A stretch of DNA of 43,515 nucleotides from Fragilariopsis cylindrus CCMP1102. Its lineage: Eukaryota; Bacillariophyta; Bacillariophyceae; Bacillariales; Bacillariaceae. Position 1 is the first letter of the stretch; each line of letters begins with the position of its first letter. Made by a program: the position numbers and the translations under genes. Below the pieces are notes generated by a model. That model was not told the DNA's origin and did no database searches. It saw only the letters and a list, made by a program, of their open reading frames with translations. Location of the stretch: NCBI GenBank assembly GCA_900095095.1, contig FMBT01000185.1, positions 1 through 43,515 of the forward strand. The letters are read 5' to 3'. Shown here piece by piece: positions 1-10,361 of the stretch.

Positions 1-698
1 TTTGATAAAGATTTGTTGGCGTAAAATAAAATAATAATCAAATAATAATAATAATAATAATAGTAACAATTATAAGTTGGAAAAAGAAAATCTCTCCATG
101 GATATATGATATGATGGCAGTATAAAACATATATAATGGCAAAGATACTAAATTGGTTTGTGCTCCGGTCGATAGACTTCATACGGTTTTGGATAGGACA
201 CTTTATTATTCTTGCCATGACTTAAATGTCAGTAGCTAATAAGCAGCGTTGGTACGAGTCGAATTTTCGGGTCTCAACAAAGATTATATCCGCATCGACC
301 AGCAATGAATTAATTGATTGAATCCTATAATCCATGTTTGATTTATGTAAAGGAAAAGCTGTTGTGCGGGGCGTTATCTTATTTTTAGGTTGTCGAAGAA
401 GACATAAAATTGCCTTCTTTAACTCTTTAGTACAGTTGTAGGTGTATTCATATCGCAACCAATACATCTTACTTCTACCAGTAATTAGATGGTGATGAGG
501 AAGATGGTCGTATACTAACCTTTAATATAATAAAATCTATTGACTTGAAGCAATACATGCCACGAAGTATTTTTCTTCTTCTATAGGTTTCATAAAAGAG
601 ATATAAATAAGTATGATTTATATTTCTATATATATATTTCTATCAATAAGTGGAGAGAGGAGTTGTTTCTTGTATTTAATTACATTAATTAGAATACG
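1..698. other. AT-rich spacer
   Basis: No supportable gene is seen here. The stretch has an AAT-type microsatellite near 34-62 and scattered short reading frames without coding character. It lies downstream of the minus-strand gene that stops at 699, so its right end probably holds that gene's 3' UTR. Confidence 0.5.
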
Positions 699-1529
699 TT
701 ACATGTTCTCAATTTCAGAATCTTGTGGATGGGAATTGGTTAATACGGCCCCACTAGATGGTGGGATCGAACTCGATGCTGGTAATTCACCCATACCTGC
801 AGTTGTAACTAAAACGGCCATTTCTTCTCGTTTACATTCCTTTTTCGCTTGGACGACGGCAATATCTTTTCGTGCATTATCAAATGATGCACGGATTTTA
901 GCCTCCTTATCTTGATCACTCATTCCTTCTGCGGCTTCCAATTCTGCCATTAAATCATAAATTTCAATACCGAATGATTGTTTACGGGTATTAATTCACG
1001 ATCCAAAAACAGAACATCAGTCTAGAATTTCATGAAATGTTCCATAATAATATGATGATTACATTGTACATTTAAAACATATATAGAAATATGGAATATA
1101 AAAAATATGTTAGACAATAATTCAAATAATATATATATAGTCAATTGCAGTCACGGCGGAGACTCAGTCGTGAAAATGACCGTAACGGTTACAATTTCTC
1201 TTAGTCACGCAGGCTTTCTTATAAATATTTAAAACGACGATGAGGAAAGAACCGTCCCTATTCTCTCTCTCTCTCTCTCTAACTCTATTTTACGCTAGTT
1301 TACTCTACTCAACAGGAGAAAGACCACCAATCGATCGATACTGTTGTGTGGCGAGAGAAGAGTAGTTTTCTTCTTTTTTATTTATCTTAGAATCACATGC
1401 AACAATATCCCGATTGCGATTGCGATTGCTGAACGATGCTTGTTGCACAAAACGTACCTTTAGCATTTGTTTTGCACCAGCATCTACGACAGTTTTGCTA
1501 GCCCTTCGGACTTTTTCCATGAAATTCAT
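699..1529 (-). CDS. Small conserved coiled-coil protein, two exons, one apparent frame break
   Basis: Function unknown. Exon 1 (1529-1458) encodes MNFMEKVRRASKTVVDAGAK and four more residues. It ends at a GTACGT donor, and a 436-bp intron (1457-1022) ends in CTAG. Exon 2 (1021-699) starts TDVLFLDRE, then continues INTRKQSFGIEIYDLMAELE and a charged, Ala/Lys/Glu-rich segment that should form a helix. The tail after about 800 is Pro/Ser-rich and ends at TAA. Near 994-996 the frame slips: GAATT is present where GAAATT would join DRE to INTRKQ. The two sides fit so well that a single lost A is the simplest reading. The basic N-terminus followed by a charged helix resembles small conserved stramenopile proteins seen in diatoms, but I cannot name the family. 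The upstream region has a CT microsatellite at 1262-1280 inside the intron. Confidence 0.6.
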
Positions 1530-1882
1530 TGTTGCTGTTGTTGTATTTTTTTAAATTGATAAATTTAATGCTTTCCGTTAAACGATATAATTTTTGCTAT
1601 GGGGTTGGCAAAAGGAAAATTGTGAGAGAGCTCGAGAGTGTTTGTGCATTTTTTTATTAACACGACACAAGGTTCGATAAGGTGCGCGATGGCGCGCCGG
1701 AGAACAATTCGTGAATCAAATCAATGAGAAATTTAAAAAAAGCTACAGGATCTCGAACATAAATCATTTATAAAGATACGCCATACGCCGTAGTATTATC
1801 AATTATTACAGTAGTTCAAACAAGAAGTATGGACAGTACATCATAGCCTATATAATCCCATTGTCATCATCCTATCGCAACG
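1530..1882. other. Divergent promoter region
   Basis: This spacer separates the minus-strand small protein from the plus-strand sulfotransferase locus, so it should hold both promoters. A GC-rich palindrome containing GGCGCGCC lies near 1691-1698. No gene is seen. Confidence 0.4.
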
Positions 1883-2888
1883 ATGACAGTCCGGTTCGCA
1901 ATATGTTATGTCGTCGTTATTGTGCCGATGATGATAATAATGTTTCGGATGATAACAACGACCAACAACAATGACAATGACAACAACAACAACAATCAAA
2001 ACGAAAGGACCAATGAGATTGTTAACTATAATAAAGTGTCCGTCGACGACGGCATCGACATCGACACTCGCACGGATACTAGGATGTCGTTTCCGACAGC
2101 ACATCAACGAAAATCGAACATTCGGAAATAGTGCTACTATAACGAACGAGGGAAGACTTCGTCGTGATCGAGATACACCTATTTGGTCGATGTTTTCAGA
2201 TGCATTCGGGGTAAGTTATAATAAGTAATTCAAATCCACGCACACACGATAAGGAAGTTATTTTACTATAATTGAACGTTCTCTCATTATTTAGCGCGTG
2301 TGTTTGTACCGACCGGTAATTCGCAAAATATCTTGTTTTTTCAAAACAAAAAAACTTGGGCCGGGGCACAATTTTTTAATAATCTACAATTTACACAACA
2401 AATAATAATGACGACGTTATCACCACATTATACTTGGAAACAGGCAAATCCCAACACACCGTACCTATATGCGACACTTCCAATGATCTCGTTCGATGAT
2501 TATCCCTCTTCTTGGTTGCGGTTGTGGTCGTGGTTTGAAGAACGATTTTTAACATTACCGGATCGTCATCAACATCCGACATCATCGTCGTCCTCGACGT
2601 CGTCACATTGATTTCATTATTTCCATCACCTATGTGGAGATTACGAAATACCAATGATGTTGTTGTATTGATTGGTCAATCCCACCAACTGCAGAATATT
2701 ATTCGTTCACAACATTCGCATTGTGGAGACCATATTCATTCATATTTGCTAGTCTTGGTGATTCTGCAAACACATTCAATTTAAAGTATGATCATGATAC
2801 CGGCCTTTTTGCGTACATAGTGTGTTTTGCGGAGATGAAGAAAAAACATGACGTCGATATGCATCTGATTGTAGAGATGGAGTTAATG

Positions 2889-2920
<32 letters not shown>

Positions 2921-2954
2921 AATGATGATAAGAAATCTGCCTACGAGATTGTGA
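1883..2954 (+). CDS. Probable 5' part of the sulfotransferase gene (frame-disrupted)
   Basis: The ATG at 1883 opens a frame with a hydrophobic stretch (ICYVVVIVPMMIIMF) followed by an Asn/Asp-rich linker, as expected for a type II Golgi signal anchor. The coding signal then moves between frames: RDRDTPIWSMFSDAFG runs up to a GTAAGT donor at 2214, with an acceptor TTTAG at 2294. After that come a Trp-rich segment (TWKQANPNTPYLYATLPM, about 2420-2490) and, in another frame, EYYSFTTFALWRPYSFIF and GDSANTFNLKYDHDTGLFAY (about 2680-2810). Stops between these blocks prevent one continuous frame. Each block looks coding, and the shifts resemble the single-base losses in neighbouring genes, although some steps need two losses. 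This could also be a decaying gene. The function is inferred only from its position directly upstream of the sulfotransferase exons. Confidence 0.4.
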
Positions 2955-5894
2955 TGCGATCACTGGTAGCTAGCGGGTTGAGTAAGGATGCAATCAATGT
3001 TTTAGTATTGCCACCACAGCCTACGATAGACAACAATAATAACAACAACACGACGACGGCTTCATCTCGTTCGCCATGGACATACTATGAACTAGTACTG
3101 AGAATTTTTAGATTTCGGAATCAAACCGAGGGAGAGATTTACCTTCAATGTCATGATCAACCATTTTATTACGTATCGGCTAATAATTCTAACCTTCTGT
3201 TGACGACGACAACGTCAACGACGACCAACACAAAATCATATGATACTGCTACTTGTAGTAGTGATGACGTCATTACCACTAGTACTTGTAAAAGAACTGA
3301 CGACACCAACAATGGCGACGACAATAACAATAACAATAACAGTAAATAACGATAACGTTGATGTTAATAAAAATACACAAACAATACCCACGAATCCTCA
3401 TCAGTGGTGGTTACCACCATCGAATCCAACGGGTTTTAAAAGTCGATCTCATCCGAAAAATATTTGGGAGAAAGAAGAAAATTTGACTTCATCCTTTATT
3501 CAATATGGGTATGATGTAATAACTGATCTACATCGAATTTTTCAGAAAATAACAAAAATTGATGACGAGGAAACAAACAACGAGGTGAAGAGAAATGATA
3601 TGGATATGAATCTGTTCAACTACACAAATCATTCGTTTGGGCCACTATTCATCGCTGCGGGCACGGAGTGTTTAAGAGACAATATAGAATGTCTTGGAGG
3701 CTGCCCTGACGCCGCTTATTTTGGTCTTAATGTTGCGGCGAAACAGCAAGAAGATGATGGTGACGGTAATCATTCGTCTGCTTCTTCCCATAACTTCGAG
3801 ACTCTTGCTGCTTGGCTGACACTCAACGAACTCCACGTTGTCACGATGGTCAACCATCGTGTCCTGAACGCTTCCATTTATGGCAGTGTCGCATTATTAA
3901 CGAGTCGTTCACGCCACGTTGATCCTAAACATATGACCCGCAACATTCGAGCGACGAGCGTCGGTGTTACGAGCTATGATTTTTTGGATGACAGTGAACA
4001 CGACGACGACGATGGCCTGTCGTCGTCGTTATTTGTTACGTGGGTATTCACACGAAATCCGAATCATTGCCGAGTCATCAAACAACAGCAGCAACAACAA
4101 CAACAGCAACACCCACAACAATTACCATCACGAAGACGGCTATTCGGTTGTACTGTGATCAACAAACGACATATTTCTTCTAGTCGTTATGTTACTTATT
4201 GCGAACGAATTTATTTGAACCCATTGACTGGGACTGGACCTGATTATGATTCTATTTTACCCGCAAGATTGTTTCGTTTGTTCTTAAAAGATGGAGACAA
4301 ACACAACAGATTGGAAAAACGAAGAGACGAACTACATAAAGAAGAAAAAATATCACTGCTTGATGATATTCCAGGAAATAATTTGGACATACCGTTCTCA
4401 AATATTCGACTACCACCGTCGCGAGATGTTATCACGCTTGATGGAAAAGCACCGTTACGATTCTTACATATTATTAAGGTACGTCATGTCTATTCGTACC
4501 AATTTCCTATATCGTTTCTGTGCAATGAAAAAATCTTTGCCTTGATCAATTTATGTTTAGAAGGGAAAAAAGGAAGAAAAAAAAGTTGTGACCAGCAAGA
4601 CAAGCAAATGTTATAGACAGATACCAGAACTTTTACCGTTAGAGCTGGACTACGGTGGAATATGTCATCATGTTTGTATCTACAATTACGAAAGCAAATA
4701 ATATGACGCCAGGTATTATATTGCAATTCAATTTTGTACTTATATTTCTGTCGCAAAACTATTTACTTGTTTACATCTTTTGCCTAGACTGGAGGGGAAT
4801 CACTTGAGAATTATTTATGGCAAGAACAATCTCCTCGAATCGACTACAGTGCTTGTCGGGCTGCGGCTTTGAAAGGGACGAATTCTTCGTCGAAGAACAC
4901 GATGATGACAGCCGCAAATACACTATCAAGAACTCGGGGGAGCGTCTGCGATAAGCTGGCCATATTCACCTCATCGGCTCTCTGTGGATTAAATTGCGAA
5001 TGTTGCGCCTTGGATATGCTAGAGAGTACGTCAAGTAGAGGCGATGGCAGTGGTGGTGATCGTCGTCCCTATTTTCACGGAACTCTTTTGAGATCGCCAC
5101 GTGCTCACGTCCTTTCACAGTTTTCACATTGTCACGCGGCCCACCATAGCGACTGGCTACGGATTTTCGGAGATGTACCACTGTACGCGGCGGAGCTATT
5201 GTTGCGCCTTACTGAACAGGCCTGCCAATCCAGTTGCGATGTAGACAGCGATGCAAATTGGTACCAAGCACTGGAAAAGAGATTAGTTACCGACGAAAAT
5301 ATTGCAATTCCTTCCCACAGCCTCAACGGTGATCATACCGACGACCGGGTCCTTGTAATTTCCATTCACAATACTCAATCACATGCCCTGATCTGTAGAA
5401 AATCCAAAGGTAGTTTCGGTCATCACTTTCGACGGATCAATGCGGAGAACATCGATACGTACACACCTTCTCTGCGGGAAGCCCTTGAAACTCTCGATCG
5501 TTTTGAATGGTTTGGAATTACTGAATTGTTCATGCCAAGTTTGTGCCTTTTACATTATCAATGGAACAAGACTCTTCCTTCAAAGTGTGACTGCGATTCC
5601 CCAAATTTTGTTGAGCACGACAAACCTGGTGCTCTTGGGTATTGGAAAGAGACTAGATCGAAGAAACGAATTGCGTCTCAACTGAGTCCCAAAATGTTAG
5701 AACAGATCGATTATCATACTACGGTAGATTCCATGCTGTATGCTACTGCGATACGAATCTTCCTCGGAAGATTACGTCGTGTCGAGGAGTTGACGGGAAC
5801 CTCAATCCTAAAATGTATCCAATGGGGGAAATTTTACACAGCGACGGATTACATGTCTAATTTATGGACGGGACCGAACGGTCTCCTTATTTGA
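2951..5894 (+). CDS. Sulfotransferase-like protein (PAPS-dependent, carbohydrate type)
   Basis: Likely transfers sulfate from PAPS to a glycan in the Golgi. The coding blocks are 2951-3349 (one frame), about 3350-4478 (another frame) and exon 4788-5894. A 309-bp intron (4479-4787, GTACGT...CCTAG) splits the PAPS-binding loop: exon ends FLHIIK and the next begins TGGESLENYL, together giving the 5'-phosphosulfate loop KTGG(T/E)S. The 3'-phosphate motif is LLRSPRAHVLSQF (about 5082-5120), with the conserved Arg and Ser. Further on, FEWFGITELFMPSLCLLHYQ (about 5501-5560) is typical of 2-O-sulfotransferase-like families. The region before the loop (about 3630-4260) is a Cys-containing globular domain I do not recognise, with poly-Gln at about 4081-4112 and an acidic tract. 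The frame change near 3240-3350 is unexplained. Family assignment is firm; the acceptor glycan is unknown. Confidence 0.72.
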
Positions 5895-6638
5895 CCTTCC
5901 GCCCCGTCTGTATATAGGATTTGAAAATTATAACCATCCACCAATTAGTCGCCTATCATTTATATTATTTGAGTATCAAGTCTATATTATTATAATGGAT
6001 ACAATAGTGTCCACTGGCTATCACCACTAGGGATATAATAAATAAATAAATGAAAGCCTAAAGGTTGGGATTTAGTAATTCTTTGGACCTTCACAGCATG
6101 TGCTGTCATTCTAAACAAAAAAGATTTTCTGAAATTTGATTTCTCATTATATTATATTGCTGGTAGATAACTTCCCAGATAATTTATGCTTCTTTCAAAG
6201 CCCCGAATACATGTATGATGACAAATCATTTCACAAGCACATCATAACTTATCAACTTTATAAGGCTTTTGGGTGAGAGAAATAGTGAAATAGATACTAC
6301 TGAAGTAGCACTGTACAATTAGTACACCATTTGCATGATAGTACTAAGTAGTATTCAATCTGTGACTCAAGATTGATTCATTCATTCATGAACAAAAAAA
6401 ATAGCGTCGATGCTATGACGTGTACTGTTTCTCGTCGTAATTGAGATTATCGTGTCAGTCAGAACATCGCAGACAACATGCACACACATAGCGCCAACAT
6501 ATTGTTCATTAGTCAGTCAAAGTAACTTGGATACCACAATAGATTTTTTTCTGTCGCAGTTATCATCTCCGTCTTCATAAGCATAAAACATTGACGACAA
6601 ATCACAGAAAGAAAAAAGAAAAAGAAGAAGAAAAAAAT
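5895..6638. other. Spacer and promoter of the M41-like gene
   Basis: No gene is seen. It holds an imperfect palindrome ATAGC-GTCGAT-GCTAT near 6402-6417, followed at once by a CRE-like TGACGTG. A purine-rich tract (6605-6637) lies directly before the ATG at 6639. Confidence 0.4.
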
Positions 6639-8063
6639 ATGGTATCATCACGATCGAATTTCGCTGCCAAACTATGCATGGCTTCTGTCGCTACAATGGC
6701 TATCGCTAATAATATGGAATTGGCAAAAGGATTCGCTCCTATTTCAATAACGACGATCGCTCCTAATAATGCCATCAGTGCCGAATCTATCATTCTCCGT
6801 AACAGTCGTACTATTTCTTCGTCTTCGTCGCTCGGTATGTCTTCCTCGTCTGCACAAGACGAGATTACCAGACTCCGTGCGGCTGCGGCCAAAGCTCGTG
6901 AAGAAGCAGCAGTACTTTCTAAGGTACGCATTGTTTGAATCTTTTTTTTTAACCACATAAGCTAAACTAGATACGGCACTGTTTTCTTTAAAACGACTAT
7001 TCGCACATCTCGACTTCCTATATACTCACTTGATCTATTTATTTGTTGGTATATTTATCTATATGTACTTTAGGAACTTGGCAAAGATGATACTGATTCG
7101 TCAAATGGAACAACAGCCACGACAGCAAAACCCGCGACACCATCGAAATCACCAGAAGAAATTCAATCGGCGATCCGTTCGATTGATTTCAATTCAGGAT
7201 TGGCAGGAAAGCAGGTATCGGCACTTGGTGAACTACGGAACGAGGGTTCTATTTCGATATACAAATCTGCTACGGAAGAAAATGGATCAGGTGATTTACG
7301 ATCATTTCCTGTATCGTTATCAATGCTAGAAAATAGATGTGGGCTAACATCTGAAAAGTTAGGTATCGGTGAGGAGATAGTGAGCTTGGATGATTTCAAA
7401 TATGGTACATTATGGGTCACCGGTGGTGCTTCGGTAGCAGGTATTGCATCGTTGGCACTTTTACCTGAAAATGTCGGTGCAACGTTCTGTTACTTCTTTG
7501 CATTACTGCCGATTTTGTGGTTAGGTGTTGGTTCGACTGTACCAGCTGCTATTGCAGGTGCAATTGTATTAATTAGAGGTGACGATGATGACGGGTCTGT
7601 TTCTAAAACGGAACGTGTTTGCCGACATGAGGCTGCTCATTTTTTATGTGGTTACTTGTGTGGCTTACCGGTAGCGAATTACGAAACGTCTGAAGATATT
7701 CCCCGTGTTGAATTCCATTATTCTCAAGATGGTAATGAGAATATAGCAACAGCTAATCGTGAACTAAAATCGGATGAAATTAATGCATTAACAGTTGTTG
7801 CTTTGTCCGGTGCTGTTGCCGAGGCCATGTCATTCGGGAAAGCAAAAGGGGGTAGTAATGCTGATTTGATGGAATTGCAGAATATTTTTCGTAAATCTGA
7901 AATTTTCTTAGGCGCTGAAAAACAACAAGATCTGACGAGATGGGGTGCTCTTACTGCATACCGTCTATTGAATACAAACAAAACTCAATTGGATGCATTA
8001 GTGAAAGCGTTTTCAGAACAAAAATCGGTCGCTGATTGTGTTGCGATCATAGAACAGCAATAA
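6639..8063 (+). CDS. Plastid-targeted M41-like membrane metalloprotease lacking an AAA+ domain
   Basis: Two exons (6639-6923 and 7074-8063) flank a 150-bp intron (GTACGC...TTTAG), giving 424 residues. The chosen ATG at 6639 starts a signal peptide (MVSSRSNFAAKLCMASVATM) that leads to LAKGFAP, the diatom plastid pre-sequence motif with its key Phe. A charged coiled segment follows. Hydrophobic segments lie at about residues 205-264. The zinc motif HEAAH sits at residues 280-284, within HEAAHFLCGYLCG. The Asp in GGSNADLMEL (residue 359) matches the third zinc ligand of FtsH. There is no Walker A or B motif and the protein is too short for an AAA+ module, so it resembles the ATPase-free FtsH-like proteins of plant chloroplasts (VIR3 type). 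It probably acts in the thylakoid or plastid envelope. No frame breaks are seen. Confidence 0.85.
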
Positions 8064-8854
8064 CTTGCGATTTCAAAATAATTTAAAACAATTTCTGAAG
8101 AACTAATACTAAGATTATAACAGTATTATATATATACATATATCGATGTATATTTATTTATTTACCTATTCCAACAGCTTCAATCTCAGTGTGCTTCCGT
8201 ATAGCTACTCCATTTCATTGTGTTGAATTGATTTATGAACAAATATCTTTTCGAACTTTTTAAAGAACTAAAAATGAGTCAATATAATATATTAGTATGT
8301 CTATATATATATAGTGTGTGTGTGTATGTGTGCTACCGTATACAGTAGCTATTATGTTGCTTTGTATAGAAAAATCATCCGCGATGGTATCTTTGTGCTA
8401 AATTTTGGTGAAGAAAACTAAATTGATGCACCCACGCACAAAGCTACCAATGAGTTTTGAGTTGATTCATTTAATCATTTTCGTTGGTAGATGCGATTGA
8501 GGATATTGAAACTATTAAAATCGTTTACTAAAAAGGAACGCAGCGGTTATCTATTATTCCTGCGATCTAAAATAATACCTATGATACGCAGAGAGAATAA
8601 CTGATCTGATATTCATCCTTATTTTATAATTCCAGGTTTATATTATTATTATTATTATCATAATTATCATGTACTGTAAAACTATTGGAATACTGAATAG
8701 TTGCCAACTAGTGTAGTGTACTATCATGTACAGTTTGCTAAGTAAATACTCTGCTCCATTCAATTAACTTTATTTCATTTCCAACTTTGTTTTGTTTTGT
8801 TTTGCTTAGTGTTTTTTCTCAAATCCAGCGACCCAATGACTACTTAGTTTAACT
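8064..8854. other. Convergent spacer
   Basis: This is the 3' side of two convergent genes. It contains TA- and GT-rich simple sequence (about 8127-8160 and 8303-8333) and an ATT microsatellite near 8641-8660. No gene is seen. Confidence 0.4.
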
Positions 8855-9642
8855 TTAATCGTGGTGTGCGATTGGGACAACGATATCATCCGAATCGGCA
8901 CGAGAAATTGCAGGATTTATACCCTCTGGATCTTCAACGTATTTGATAACATTGAATAGTGTTATGTAAAGACCGATAGCGATCCCCCATGAGGCTAATC
9001 CTTCTCCTGTACTAACATTTTGACAGTCAAAATCTAAAGCAAGTTCGGGAGCACAAGCATCATCAAATAAACAATCGTGATTCTCCACGAGCTTTTTTTT
9101 TGAATCATTTATATAAATTAAGAATATTAATATTCAATTTTTTGGGGTTTAGCCATGAATGATAGATCAGATAAATGTGAAGGGAAACGGGAGTTGAAAA
9201 GAAGGAAAATGATTAACATAAAAAGTCCGCATTCAATTAAGAAAAAGAGAGATACAGAATATAAGACGTTTCGTTATATTGATATTTAGAATAAATAAGA
9301 AAGTACAGAGGAGAGAGAGACAGAGTGCGTAAAGAGTCAGATAAGATGATAGAAAATAATATGTTAAAATCATCACACATGAAAAATTATAGATTATTGA
9401 AAGAGATCTTTCAGCAAATAAATCAATTACAGATGTATATATATATAAATAAATACATTATTTTTTCCGACTTCGACTTTTTATTCTAAAACGAATACTT
9501 TACTCACCGGTTCGGATGGTGCTGGGATTCTTGCATATGCAGGCATAGGAGGTGATGCACCACCTCTCAATGCCTTCGAGGATGTTCGAGCAGTAGTCAC
9601 CGACCGTCGGAGTAATGGTATAAGAGCTCTACTAGACGCCAT
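8855..9642 (-). CDS. Mitochondrial complex I subunit, ASHI/NDUFB8-like
   Basis: A single-span accessory subunit of NADH:ubiquinone oxidoreductase in the inner mitochondrial membrane. Exon 1 (9642-9508) encodes MASSRALIPLLRRSVTTART plus 25 residues, an Arg/Ser-rich mitochondrial presequence, and ends PAPSEP at a GTGAGT donor. A 416-bp intron (9507-9092) ends in an unusual A-rich acceptor. Exon 2 (9091-8855) begins LVENHDCLFDDACAPE. The total is 123 residues, close to the plant ASHI proteins, and the order matches them: a Pro-rich segment, a D/N-E-x-x-W/F-D-D/N element, PE-x-A-x-D-x-D, then the membrane helix (about ASWGIAIGLYITLFNVI) and a short polar tail. The first exon is easily missed because its open frame is short. 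I am fairly sure of the family from motif order rather than from high identity. Confidence 0.72.
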
Positions 9643-10361
9643 ATTTGTATCTTCTTTTTTTCCTCTATGGCTAACTGTGGGTTATTGTTATTGTTATTGT
9701 TGTTGTCGTCTTCGTGGTCTATATCTCGTCGATGATGGCTTTTCGTTGAGTTGTTGAGTTGTGCATATTGTTGTACAGTGTATGCTTTTAGCTTGCCTTC
9801 GGTAACAGTACTAGCAGTTCAGCAGGTTTTTTTATTTCAGGAACTTGTAGCGGTAGACATCGTACCGATAATACGTACTGATCGTAGATAATAGAATATG
9901 ATAATACCTACTCATACTACCGTGATACCATGGTAACATAGTATTATCGAGAAAACCTGATACTCGCCCTTTTGTTCTACAGTATCAAGTTTTGATAAGC
10001 CTCTGTGTTTTTTGTAATTAATGACAAGACTGACCAACCTTTTGACTAACCTAGAATTAGTCATTTGTTGTCATATATATTAAAATACATGCATACCTCT
10101 ATTATTTCGGCATTTTTTCACGATTACAATTTCACAAAAAAATTCGCAATCGAACAACTCACGAAATGATCTCGGATCTATCTATTTTGATTCATTCTTC
10201 GTACATTTTTGATATCTAACCGGCACTCTTTTGGATTAAACAATCGTAGTAGTATAATAAGACCGTACCATACATGCCATACCATTATACCGTTTTTGTG
10301 ACACCATCATAACCGCAGCAAAAGCAAAAGGACCAACGTCAACAGTGGAAAGAGTTAGACA
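9643..10361. other. Divergent promoter region
   Basis: This lies between the complex I gene (-) and HMG protein A (+). It holds GTT/ATT-type simple repeats near 9678-9710. A reading frame just before 10362 (TVERVRQ-like) could be 5' coding sequence if a base is missing, so the start of HMG A is uncertain. Confidence 0.35.

Noticed and set aside
1841..2107. Minus-strand frame of 88 residues overlapping the signal-anchor block
   Set aside because: It is the antisense of the Asn/Thr repeat region of the plus-strand gene and has no motif of its own.
3240..3300. Start codon at 3240 giving a hydrophobic N-terminus for the sulfotransferase
   Set aside because: Possible, but the other frame across the same bases is also open and continuous with upstream coding blocks, and a better anchor exists at 1883; left undecided rather than adopted.
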